From NCBI GenBank assembly GCA_964017235.1, contig OZ024930.1:157232221-157296220 (forward strand): a stretch of 64,000 bases of DNA, given 5' to 3'. Source of the DNA: Sabellastarte sp. h YS-2021. Its lineage: Eukaryota; Annelida; Polychaeta; Sabellida; Sabellidae. This document shows positions 23,001 through 32,664 of the stretch, in pieces. A model generated the notes under the pieces. That model was given only the letters and a program-made list of their open reading frames with translations. It did no database searches and had not been told where the DNA came from. Both the position numbers and the translations under genes were made by a program. Each line of letters begins with the position of its first letter. Positions within the stretch are counted from its first letter, which is position 1.

Positions 23001-26000
23001 AGTAAGTCACTTTGTTTGATAAAACATCATGATACTTGGTAAATAATTTTTACCTTGGTATTTGCATATCCTGCTGATAAACTTTGCACTTTTTAAAATG
23101 TAGTTTTATACTTTTGATCAGTATTTAAATTTTAATAATATAAACCTAAAAACCTATGAACCAGTTAACTGTGTTCAAACCAACTATGAACTGAGTTTTT
23201 TCATTGCAATTACACATGACCTTGTCTGAGAAGTGTTATTGTTTTATAGACACCTGTACAAACCAATGCTATCTTACGGCTATACCACTTTCCAAGCTGC
23301 CCTGGCTGTGTTTGCTGTTAGTGCCTTCTTCCATGAGGTAACTTGCATCATACAAATTACACAGTGAAAATGTCAAAAACATTACAGTAACATTAAGCAG
23401 AAAAACTCATCTCGTGTACTCATGGTAAAGACCCCCAAGTGTATTTTCCTAGGTGGTGGACAAGATAGTTATTGCTTATTACCATTGTATACATTTCCCA
23501 TTGTGTTTACTTTGTATCAAATCAGTCTTGTTAATTTTATGTGTTAGCTGCATCATGTGAATCATTAACTTGTCTTTTAAATTTAACAAATCTTTGGAGT
23601 TGGTGTGGTCAGATTAAAGTAATCATACCAGGCACGTCTAAATACATTTCTATTTTGTACCTGAAAGCAACACAGATATCGGAGAAAATAAAATTGATTG
23701 TAAATGTACTGAAAGAGTTATCTGAAGTATATACGTTGTCAATTCATACACTTCCATGTACAACAGTTCAAGTGTATATAGTCATCATGGTGTTCTCTGG
23801 ATCTTGTTGAGTGAGAAAATGGCTAATTTATAATTATTATGGAATGTGTACTTTACTCCTCATATATCTCATATGCTTTTTGCAGTTGTTGGTGTCCGTT
23901 CCTTTGGGCATATTCAGGCTCTATGCATTCATGGGAATGATACTACAGGCAAGTAATATCCCCCAAATGAGTTCATGTCATTGCACCAGTAAGCCATATT
24001 AGAGATGTTGGACCTTGGTGGAGGTTGGCCTTTCAGATTATGTTATTCAAAAATGTAAAAGTTTAATATATGGTAAAAATTGCTTTGCCATTAGGTTGGA
24101 TTATGTAAACATTTGACTGAAACAAGCAGAATCATGTTGGTTTTAATTTAATAAATTTTCATTTTGTAAAAGACAGTGTCAACTAATTAAGTTGATGATC
24201 TTTTCTCATGTTCTGCTCATTGAGCATGTATCTGTTTGTGTATTTTGCGTGTTTACAGGTACCCCTTGCCATGTTAACCTCCAAATTGCATAAAACCTCC
24301 CCCAAGCTATGCAATGTGATTGTGTGGTGCAGTCTCATCCTGGGCCAACCCATAGCTTTGCTTATGTACTATGTGGACTACTATGTAGAGGTACGGAATA
24401 AGCAACCTTGAAGATTTTATCACTCAAAATGTGTAGAAATGAAGTGTTTATAATAAACTTTGCAGATTTTGTTATATTTGCATTTTAAGTAAATGAAAAT
24501 TGTTCATAAAAGATTCTATTACAACTAACTCAATCATATTAAATCATAAATAGCATATGTAAGAACATATAGAAATTTTGAATGTTTCCAATGCGTTATT
24601 GCAGTTCAAAAGATACAACTGAATACAGAGTAAATCACTAGTAAAGTGAAAACTATTGCATTTACAGTATTATGTGTTAAAATATTTTATTCACCTACTT
24701 TTCGCTCAGCTATAACATAGTAAAATTACAGACCTGTAGCTCATTGCACAGCTGAGCAATAGCTATTTTCAGATTTTCACTGACTAAATCAGTTTTAACT
24801 TGAAAACTATTGTATTTAAAGTCTTGTTTAAAGAATGTTGTTCACCTAAATTTGGGTCAGCTAATAACATACTATTAGTAAAATTGGTGATGTATAGCTC
24901 ATTGCATAGCTGAGCAATAGCAATTTTCAGATTCTCACTGTTAAGTAAAATCACTTGTAACTTGAAAACTATTGCATTTAGAGCATTTTGTTAAACATGT
25001 TCTTCAGCTACTCTTTCCATAGCATATCGAGTAACTTGGGAGCCTTTTCTAGCACCTAAGTTAGTAATAGCTACTTTCCCTTCATGGTCAAATTAGTCCT
25101 TGCTACTTGTAATCCTTTTCCTTTATTGTTGGTCCCAGAAATTTTGTGTGTGAATAAGAGCCGTTACAAGTGAGGTCCCCTATCAAGTGTTGAAATTTAA
25201 CAACCACCCTTTAATTTTTTTCTGTGAACATTTAAGGGATTTTTGTTATTTGCTTATATATGTTACAGTGAATATGTGTAATCCCTGAAAATTTCAGTGA
25301 ATACGCGTATTCCCTAAAGTGACCAAAATTTAAAATTCTGAAAATTTTAGGGAATATGTGTATTCCCTGGTTTTGATGGCCAGGGAATACGCATATTCCC
25401 TAACTAGAAATTGTTGAGAATGCAGCTTTGTATTCTTGTGAAATAACTTTTGTTATGGACTCCTATGTTTATGTACTATAACTATTAAAATCTCCCAACA
25501 TGATTTTACATAGCTTTTACTGTTAGTTTAGTTTAGTTTATTAGTTTATTATAGTGACATGTATTATGTTGACAAGGATTATACAAAAACTATTAAAGTA
25601 ATACCCAGCCCTATATGGGCTTATAAGTCACTTTAAATAGAGAGTTAATAACAAACAGAGCAAACATATTTTGAGGTAAGATACAGTAAATAAAGACAGC
25701 AATTCAATACATAAAAATTAACAATATAATTTACTTTTTCTTTCTTGCCACAAATCAAAAATAAAATTAATAACCATATTGACATTCATATGAGTTAATA
25801 CCCTTGATAATTGATCTATTAATAATTCAGATTTATCTATATTTAAAATTTTGAAATATTTCATACGAATCAGCTCTAAAGCTGGGCAAACACAAACAAA
25901 ATGTATTTCATCTTCTACATCTTTTTTACACAGTTTACATGTTCTCTCATTAATTTTTAATCTAACATAACGACCCAATTCTATTTCTAAAGGCAAGATT

Positions 26001-27608
26001 CCTATTCTAAGTTGACAAAGGATTGAGCGTTTAGATTTGGAGTAAGTTTTGATATATGTACCATAACAATATCACTTTGCCAAAAGGCAGTATTCATGTC
26101 TGTTAACATTGAGCTCTGCAACTAACTTTTACTTGTGAAGGCAAGACAAATTGCAACTATTCCCTAACCAGAAATTGTTGAGAATGCAGCTCTGTATTCT
26201 TATAATATATAAAAAATAACTTTTGCTATGGACTCTTGTGTGTTTATGTACTATAACCATTAAAATCTCCCAACATGATTTTACATAATTTTTACTGTAC
26301 CATAACAAAAAACAACAACAACAAAAAACAAAAATATCACTTTGCCAAAAGGCAGTATTCATGTCTGTTAACATTGAGCTCTGCAACTAACTTTTATGTA
26401 GTTGTGAAGACAAGACAAACTGCAACTGATTTAAAAAAAGCTAAAGAAAGATTTTCACGAACAGTGTATTATTTTGTAAATATTAAATGATGTTTTAATG
26501 GGTTAGAAAATGACACATCTCAATCTGTTTGGTTTCCTAGTCCTTTGATTTAACTGTATAAATGCCAAGTATACAGGTCAGTAATAGCCAATAATGATGA
26601 TTGTGTTGAGAGTCAGGGGAAGCAATGTAGCTTGGTACTGAATTTAAAATTCAAATATATTTTGACAAAAAATAATACAAGAAGCTGACTATTCACAATA
26701 TTACATATTTATTTATTAAACAATATGAATGCTTATAATTTATTAGACATCAACTTGTCATAGCAGTTTTCTCTCAAAGCTTAAAGTATTAATGAAACAA
26801 TCTCAGTTAATCCAATTGGCTTCCCAGTCCTCTGATTTGTCTTTATTTTGCTCTTTGATCTTTAATACTTTCAATTACAGAGAAGTCATCCATTCTACAG
26901 TGGTCAAACAAGTGGTTGAGGTTACAGAAATAATCCCTTTGTTATTATAAATTCAAGGGAAGCCATTCAGTGTGCAACTAAATATGTGTTTTGTGTCAAA
27001 AATATTTGTCAGGGATCTATAACTAAAAATTCTATTAATTCAAAACAACCGTCTATTTTAAATATTCTAAAATAGACAAGTGTGTCAAACTAAAAGTTAA
27101 AGTTAAGACTTTTTGCATAGGATATAAAAACATGAAATTTAAATCACAACATTCATATAATCTCAGAGGCAGATTACTTTGTGAAGGTATTAACTCTACA
27201 TCTGTAGTCACTACATATCAACTTTTTTAACTCTACTTTTGTATAAGAGCCAGTTCCTCAGTTGCTCCTTAGGAAGCACCTTAACAGTTAACTTTGTACT
27301 TCTGAATACCATTTGTATCGTATAACTTGTGTCTTTTTATGCTTTCACTTGTACTCAGAAGCTCAAAATACAATGTCGGCTGACACAGAACTTGTTTATG
27401 GACACTGATTACTTGTTGTTAATTTCATACTAATCGTGTTATTATTTAGTAAGTATTAAGTATTTTATTACTTTCAGTTTAGTGGTAAATTGAATTTTCG
27501 TTGAACATTAGAGATTAAGGTTTCCGTAAGACCATTAAATAAAAATCTATATTACTTGTATTTTCATTTAAGTCTTATTTTTTTTTGCAGTTTCAAAGAT
27601 CTTCATGA
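16975..27608 (+). CDS. DGAT1: Diacylglycerol O-acyltransferase 1, 3' part (multi-exon gene)
   Basis: Transfers an acyl group from acyl-CoA to diacylglycerol, the last step of triacylglycerol synthesis, in the endoplasmic reticulum membrane (MBOAT family). Candidate exons: 16975-17078, 17284-17322, 20652-20738, 21583-21695, 22109-22174, 23250-23337, 23886-23948, 24259-24390 and 27591-27608. They join in one frame without a stop, about 235 residues against roughly 490 in the family, so the N-terminal half lies left of the window. Landmarks are [26 protein letters not shown] (the family FYxDWWN motif), HLYKPML and SAFFHE with the catalytic histidine (codon 23332-23334), then [15 protein letters not shown] and [17 protein letters not shown]. 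Hydrophobic membrane segments are evident. The final exon is uncertain: reading on from 24391 gives a stop at 24409-24411 with its own AATAAA. Confidence 0.93.
17284..17322 (+). CDS. DGAT1: DGAT1 exon ([13 protein letters not shown])
   Basis: Thirteen codons in phase 0 between an AG acceptor and a gtatgt donor. It encodes the end of a membrane helix closing with LIQQ, as in other DGAT1 proteins. Confidence 0.88.
17817..20464 (-). mobile_element. DIRS element E, shortened fossil in a DGAT1 intron
   Basis: The ends are inverted repeats of about 100 bp (17817-17920 and 20365-20464), both starting AAACAATTGCTTA when read inward. The minus strand translates to degraded Gag-like pieces (about 19.37-20.02 kb) and to a relative of the VDLFATRFNHKL and MPQV..KI region downstream of DIRS RNase H (about 18.55-18.80 kb). 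At about 2.6 kb it lacks most of the element. Old, with many breaks. Confidence 0.7.
20652..20738 (+). CDS. DGAT1: DGAT1 exon ([13 protein letters not shown]...)
   Basis: Twenty-nine codons in phase 0. The acceptor is ttttatttcag and the donor gtaagt. It encodes [16 protein letters not shown] and MLERILKLA, matching the family WMVPTIQNSMKPFKDM region. Confidence 0.92.
20739..21367. other. DGAT1 intron, no further features
   Basis: AT-rich intron sequence. Nothing recognisable apart from the start of the hairpin element at its right end. Confidence 0.4.
21368..21471. repeat. Imperfect ~100-bp hairpin in a DGAT1 intron (MITE-like)
   Basis: The outer arms CTTTATGACCTC and GAGGTCATAAAG match exactly. 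Within them AAAAAGG pairs with CCTTTTT, and ATAATGGAC with GTCCATTAT. The centre is GC-rich (catgccgccgcactc). It could be a small inverted-repeat transposon or a structured intronic RNA. No target duplication was identified. Confidence 0.55.
21583..21695 (+). CDS. DGAT1: DGAT1 exon (LPNFFIWLL...FYHDWW)
   Basis: The acceptor is cattacttctag and the donor gtatgt. It encodes [20 protein letters not shown], then [18 protein letters not shown], ending two bases into the second Trp codon of the FYxDWWN motif. Confidence 0.93.
22109..22174 (+). CDS. DGAT1: DGAT1 exon ([19 protein letters not shown])
   Basis: The first base completes the Trp codon and the exon then encodes [19 protein letters not shown], nearly identical to the family. 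The donor is gtcagt at 22175. Confidence 0.93.
22175..23249. other. DGAT1 intron, no further features
   Basis: AT-rich intron sequence. I see no repeat, RNA gene or extra exon in it. Confidence 0.4.
23250..23337 (+). CDS. DGAT1: DGAT1 exon with catalytic histidine
   Basis: Encodes [14 protein letters not shown], then [11 protein letters not shown]. The His of SAFFHE is the MBOAT catalytic residue. The donor gtaact directly follows the Glu codon. Confidence 0.93.
23886..23948 (+). CDS. DGAT1: DGAT1 exon ([15 protein letters not shown]...)
   Basis: Twenty-one codons after the acceptor ctttttgcag. The donor is gcaagt, a GC-AG intron rather than GT-AG. The protein matches the family LVSVPLRMFRLWAFTGM segment. 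Confidence 0.9.
24259..24390 (+). CDS. DGAT1: DGAT1 exon (VPLAML...YYVDYYVE)
   Basis: Forty-four codons from the acceptor gtgtttacag to the donor gtacgg. It encodes the last membrane helix [20 protein letters not shown]. If not spliced, it continues VRNKQP to a stop at 24409-24411. Confidence 0.92.
24452..24457 (+). terminator. Poly(A) signal after the unspliced DGAT1 stop
   Basis: AATAAA 41 bases after the stop reached by reading through the 24391 donor. It supports a short DGAT1 transcript end. Confidence 0.5.
24550..25060 (+). repeat. Tandem repeat of ~158-bp monomers
   Basis: TAGCTCATTGCA followed by AGCTGAGCAATAG occurs at about 24737 and 24895. AAAACTATTGCATTTA and variants recur at about 24648, 24807 and 24967. 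About two and a half diverged monomers, similar in length to pearl-element satellites. Confidence 0.65.
25269..25402. repeat. Cluster of near-palindromic 20-bp motifs
   Basis: Four copies fit AGGGAATAYGYRTATTCCCT more or less closely, at about 25269, 25299, 25350 and 25382. The last is almost perfectly self-complementary. They are separated by AT-rich spacers. Confidence 0.65.
25395..26420 (+). repeat. Duplicated ~265-bp unit, first copy split by a LINE
   Basis: The text around GAAATTGTTGAGAATGCAGC, CTCCCAACATGATTTTACAT and CTTTGCCAAAAGGCAGTATT appears once in 25395-25526 plus 26058-26155, and again unbroken in 26156-26420. The LINE fragment lies between the halves of the first copy, so the duplication came before the insertion, or the second copy derives from an uninterrupted allele. 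Confidence 0.8.
25527..26057 (-). mobile_element. LINE 3' fragment, ORF2 C-terminus
   Basis: The minus strand at 25718-25996 encodes [20 protein letters not shown], a CCHC-like zinc knuckle found at the C-terminus of many non-LTR retrotransposon proteins. A TTTAG/TTTAT repeat-like 3' end lies near 25527. Reverse transcriptase and endonuclease are absent, a usual 5' truncation. Confidence 0.75.
26421..27590. other. AT-rich DGAT1 intron or downstream sequence
   Basis: No repeat, RNA gene or exon recognised apart from the polypyrimidine tract ending at 27590. Confidence 0.4.
27591..27608 (+). CDS. DGAT1: Possible last DGAT1 exon (FQRSS stop)
   Basis: A strong polypyrimidine tract and gcag precede TTTCAAAGATCTTCATGA, which is in frame with the previous exon and ends the protein after five residues. 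The 3' UTR would run to the AATAAA at 27960. The exon is short and unconserved, so the earlier stop at 24411 is a real alternative. Confidence 0.45.
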   Translation, partial: FQRSS

Positions 27609-27959
27609 CCACATTTAACCTACTGGGAATTGTGGATGTCTTGTAAGGACAGGTTGTATTGGCAAAGAGCAGTGAAAATGACATGCAAGACTAGTTTTCA
27701 ACATTTATTGCAGATAAATTTGAAGTTTTCGTGTTTTACACTTTGTTGCATTGTAATGAAGCCACACAGTAAGAACCTCTGTTATCCAACCTTCTTGGGG
27801 GAGTAACAATCACGTTAGATAGTAAAAGAGTTCGATAGTGGAAAGCGTAAAACAACGAGTTTAAATGGAGTTGGGAGAGTGGGTTTGAGATCGGATAATT
27901 GAAATTTTGTATCATAGGTCAGATACTAGAGGTTCTACTGTATTAATCAACACAACGTG

Positions 27960-27965
27960 AATAAA
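27960..27965 (+). terminator. Poly(A) signal of the long DGAT1 form
   Basis: AATAAATAAA about 350 bases after the stop at 27608, in a plausible 3' UTR. Confidence 0.45.
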
Positions 27966-28383
27966 TAAATTGTGAAAGCAGCACTGAATATCAGTACAGC
28001 TTCTTGCACTCTGTTTTAAATGTCTACTTTCCCTTTATTACTCATAAACCTCATTTGTAGTAACATGCATGTGTATATTGTGGATTTTTTTATCTGCAGC
28101 TGTTAGTATCTGTTTGTTAGATATTAGACAATTGATAATCTCTCTTCATGAAATAATATGGAATACCTGTTTATATGGAATAAGCACTGGAGATGTAGGA
28201 TTATGAATCATAATATGTCGATCATCCGTAATTTCATTTTCACATACTTGGGAGCCTTTGTTATTTGCTTGTACGGGCCAGGAATGAAATTGTGCTCTGA
28301 TTTTCATGTTGCCAAATTGATTGTTTTGGAGATATTTGGTGTTGTTTCATTGTTTAAAAGAAAATCCATTTTACTTAGGTGTT

Positions 28384-28560
28384 GAGGTTTGGTATTTAAT
28401 AACAGACTGTGACCTCTGTGTAAGTTCAATTCCCATAAGTGACAAAGCTGAGGACCCCCTCCCAATATGGCCCTGGCTGTTGAACAGGATGTAAAACACC
28501 AACTTTGACTTCTGTGTTGATGCCAGTAATGAAGTGTTTTATTAATTTCAAAATCTAATT
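28384..28560 (+). repeat. tRNA-derived SINE with mollusc-type tail
   Basis: A B-box-like GTTCAATTCCC is followed by TATGGCCCTGGCTGTTGAACAGG and GTAAAACACC. This matches the CCCTGGCTGTTAATAGGACGTTAAAC-type end of mollusc SINEs from memory of the family. The head is diverged and the ends are approximate. Confidence 0.6.
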
Positions 28561-29110
28561 CCATTCATTTGTAATGATGTGCAAGTAAATTATAACATGG
28601 AGCTTCCTGCCTGATGCTACCAAAGCATAACACAATGTATTGGATTTTTCAAGCAACAAGGTGTCAACAAATTGTCATCACATAATTTCACATTCTCACC
28701 TACCAGGGGATCATGCTTGACCTTTGAACCATTTAATTTCATTGGTCCAGGAGACCTGGTTACCCAGTACGACTCGTAATGAGTCGAACATGGTCATATA
28801 TGCTGTCCACACCTGTTTCTAGAACTGTAAAACTATCCACGTTCACATTGATATCTGTTTACTTAAGTGTTCCCTATCGTATTTTGAACCTTGTGTATTT
28901 TTTCTCTGTCTTTGCCTTAGTTCCCACAACATAATATAAGCCTGATCGGTAGAGTGATAAATCCATGAACAATGCATTGAAAGAGGATGACCATTAAAGG
29001 GTACACAAAAAAGATCATCATTTATAAATATATTAGCAAGCTAAAGGTTAGGTTATTATGCTGCTTTTTTTACGAGCTTTTTATGGTGAATGTTAAGAGC
29101 TGCTTTATTG
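28561..29110. other. Spacer without recognised features
   Basis: AT-rich. It contains a small hairpin GACTCgtaatGAGTC near 28771 and nothing else recognised. Confidence 0.4.
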
Positions 29111-30484
29111 TATCCACCGGAAGCATCCGGTGGATACTTTGGTTTAGCGTTCGCTACGCCGCCGCCACCTCCGCGCATAGAGAGATTTTTGGCGTTGACA
29201 CTCGAAGAGGAAAACAACAGCAGCTAGGTTCACCAAATTTTTCAGGATATCTTCATTGGGGGGTAAGCTTCTCTGGGAAGGAAAATAGCCTCATTCTGAA
29301 AAACAAGATGGCCGCCACGGGCATTTCTTTGAAAATAATCTACATTTTTCTACTGGCTGTTCCTCATAGGTAGAAGGTTGAATCTCTTCATAGGTGATAT
29401 GTATGACACATATACATGTCCTCTACAACCTTGCACACATTTGACCTTGAAGCTCCTAATTCAAGGTCATCCACGGAGTGCCGAAGTAACCCACATAGCG
29501 GACTTTAAAAGTGCCTATATCTCCCTTATTATTGGTCCTAGAGGTTTGCAATGTGAAGCCAACCTATAGGAAATCATGTGCTGCGAATCTTCTGATGTGG
29601 TCAGATTTGACCTTTGACCGTCAAGGTCAAACGAGGATAGCCAAACTTAAAAGTGCTTATAACTCGCTTATTATCGATCCTAGTGGTTTGGGATGGTAAA
29701 CCAACATACAGGAAAACCTGGGCGGGGAATCTTCTGGCATGGTCGGATTTGACCTTGGGCCCCTCCTTCAAGGTCAAGTGAGGACAGCCAAACTTAAAAG
29801 TGCTTATAACTTGCTTATTATTGGTCCTAGAGGTTTGGGATGGTAAACCAACATATAGGAAATCATGGGCTGCAAATCTTCTGGCGTGGTCGGATTTGAC
29901 CTTGGGCCCCTCCTTCAAGGTCAAACGAGGACAGCCAAACTTAAAAGTGCTTATAACTCGCTTTTTATTGGTCCTACAGGTTTGGGATGGTAAACCAGTA
30001 TATAGGAAATCATGTGCTGGGAATCTTCTGGTGTTGTCGGATTTGACCTTGGGCCCCTCCTTCAAGGTCAAACAAGGATAGCCAAAGGTAAAAGTCCCTA
30101 TAACTCGCTTATTATTGGTCCTAGAGGTTTGGGATGGTAAACCAACCTATAGAAAATCATGGGCTGGGAATCTTCTGGTGTGGTCGGATTTTACCTTGGG
30201 CCCCTCATTCAAGGTCAAATGAGGACAGCCAAACTTAAAAGTGCTTGTAACTGGCTTATTATTGGTCCTAGATGTTTTCTGATGGTAAACCAACATATAG
30301 GAAATCATGTGCTGGGAATCTTCTGGCGTGGTCGGATTTGACCTTGGGCCCCTCCTTGAAGGTCAAATGAGGACAGCCAAACTTAAAGTGCTTATAACTC
30401 GCTTATTATTGGTCCTAGAGGTTTTGGTGCATTGTCTTTACGGTGGATACAATTTGCATCGGTTCTCCGATGCGCTAGGTCTAG
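29111..30484 (+). mobile_element. Pearl/Helentron-like element with six ~147-bp monomers
   Basis: The 5' hairpin is TATCCACCGG paired with CCGGTGGATA (29111-29136). The 3' end repeats CGGTGGATA, then a hairpin GCATCGG/CCGATGC and TAGGTCTAG. Repeat landmarks GGTCAA at 29625, 29772, 29919, 30066, 30213 and 30361 give spacings of 147, 147, 147, 147 and 148 bp. Each monomer carries TGACCTT and, about 13 bp later, AAGGTCA. An open minus-strand frame across the monomers is a by-product of the repeat length. No transposase. A relative with the same ends lies at 13795-14518. Confidence 0.72.
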
Positions 30485-30719
30485 TTTTTCTTCCTTTTTC
30501 CTTTTGTCTATATAAAATGTGTGTTTTGTAAAATGAAGACAGTTTCAGGAACATTTGTTTGAGGATTATGTTGTTGTGTTTGTGGAAAACATAAGTAATA
30601 ATTGTATAATTTTCGGTCTGGAAGTAATTGCTACTTCCTCATCAGACCATTGCTTCATATATTTTTATGAAGAGTGTACATTGTAAGATATAACTAGTGT
30701 AGTTTAGTAGTTATTTCTA

Positions 30720-31015
30720 ATGTGGAAATGATACAAAATTACCGATGCTAACACGGGTATGGAAATTCATTCATTGCTATAGGTGCAATAGTTGGTATGG
30801 AAAAAATGAGTGTAAGTGTACAGAAAATTGTGAGGATCAATCAGTTATAGAACTTATTTCAAAGTTATTTCAAATGTGTAATTACCAATGTTAAATCACA
30901 CGGGTATGGAAATCTATTCATTGCTATAGGTGCAATAGTTGGTGTGCAGAAAATGAGTGTGGGTGTGTAGAAAAGTGCGAGGATGAATCCGTTATAAAAC
31001 TAGCATAATGAAAAA
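30720..31015 (+). repeat. Two-copy 147-bp tandem repeat
   Basis: ACACGGGTAT followed by GGAAAT and CATTGCTATAGGTGCAATAG occurs at 30751 and 30898, exactly 147 bp apart. The sequence is unlike the monomers at 29.6-30.4 kb. Confidence 0.7.
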
Positions 31016-32664
31016 GTTGTGAATGTAGTGTTGTTGTGTATGTTATTTTAACGTATATAGCTCTAGTTTATTAATCTTTAAAAAGTAAAAATATGATGCT
31101 CAATGTTTAAGTGAAAGTTTATAAGAAGTCCCTTAGCTTGCGTGTTTTATGTATAGGTTTAAATGAACAGCGGAGCAATGCAAATACTTACATATTGTCT
31201 TTCATGATGGATGGCATTAACAGAACTGTTTAATTTGGTGTCAAATTCTACAAAAGGTTAAATGTGCAAGAGTGTTGTTTTTGTTGATTGTCTTAAAAGT
31301 TTATTTTCTTTTGTGTGTGTATAGAAAAATGTGTAAAAAAGAATAAAGAAATAAGTGATAATCTGTATTAAGAGATGAACCAGATGTTAAAAATCTAACT
31401 TTATTATTTGTTTATTGTGAAAAGAAGGTTGTTTTTGTCTTAAATGACAATGTTACAGTATCAATTTAGTCATATTATTCCCTCCCTGCTTACAAAACAA
31501 GAATAAATAAATGAATAAATAGTGATAAATACAGAGATTGATATTTTCAAATCTTAATATCCAAGTTATTCCAGTCCGTCATTCCCATCAATGTCGACTA
31601 AGGCTGTGACCGGGTGGACGGTATTTGTTATTACATTTGATTTAGAAAGATCTCTAGTGCTTGCTGGTCCACTTGATAGTTGTTGATTACTCCAGTATAC
31701 TGTTTTTTTCACCCACTAGGTTACGTTTTTGAGTACAACAAAACATCACAGCAAAATACGATAACAATAATAATTTTTGGATGCTTTTTACAACTACTTA
31801 AATGCAAGGACATATTTTCCATAAACCACTGTTTTGTTAATGGAGAGAGAAAAAATATGCATAATAAACCACTGAAATATGGAATTGCAAAAATAATTTG
31901 GATAGCTCAGCTCATGGGGTGGATTTTACCACTCTTCACAGCCTTAATATCATCCCAATTGTCTCTCTTTTGGTGGTTTTGTTTATATCATTGCTCGTAG
32001 CATACAAATAAAATCAGAAGTAATATAAAAATAAATGTTTCAGTGATCCAGTTTAAAGAACAACCTGTTTGGATGCAGACTTTTGTGTTCAATGTACTCC
32101 TGTGATTTCATCTTTATTTAATGCAGAGTTTATACCACCAATTTTACACTACCTACAGAGTTTCCAAGTATTTTGGTTGATGTGGGAACACAATGAACTA
32201 TTAAAATGTGAAATAAATACCAATTTTAAGTTTTTTGTTTTCTTTTTCTTTTTTTTTTTTTTCTTTTGTATTTTAAAATTTTTATTTTTCTCCAAAGTTA
32301 TATATTTCAACATACAAAGGAAGTAACAGAAAAAAGAGAAAAAAAAACAACACAAACACGAAAATGAAATTTCATACATTGACACCGGCTACAACATTAC
32401 AGAAGTTTACATAATAGTATAATCTTTGCAAATATAGAAATAAACTTTTAGTTGACTAGTATCAGTGTAACATGATGAAAGGCAGAATTATTGCTCAGGA
32501 TACAAAGTATAAATAGAGTTTTCTTTTTCTTAATAAGTTTCTGTAAAATGGAGATTTAGTCTTGAGTTTTTACATTAAAAACAGGCGCTTAGGCCAATGG
32601 AAATAGATAAGTTTGGACTATCTTTATGTTGCTCATATTTCTAGCCTGACAATAAAAACTTTTT
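31016..32664. other. AT-rich sequence without recognised gene
   Basis: It contains a T-rich run near 32240-32265 and several A-rich tracts. The open frames are low-complexity and I support none as genes. Confidence 0.4.

Noticed and set aside
29601-30071. 156-codon minus-strand frame with repeated GPKVKSDHARRF
   Set aside because: It is the 147-bp satellite read in a frame that stays open because 147 is divisible by 3.
29625-30430. CRISPR-like array
   Set aside because: The repeats are contiguous 147-bp monomers without unique spacers, in a eukaryotic setting.
31680-32000. 106-codon frame
   Set aside because: Low-complexity AT-rich sequence with no family match that I recognise and no splice or regulatory context.
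32069-32385. Frames on both strands rich in Phe or Lys
   Set aside because: Products of poly(T)/poly(A) tracts.
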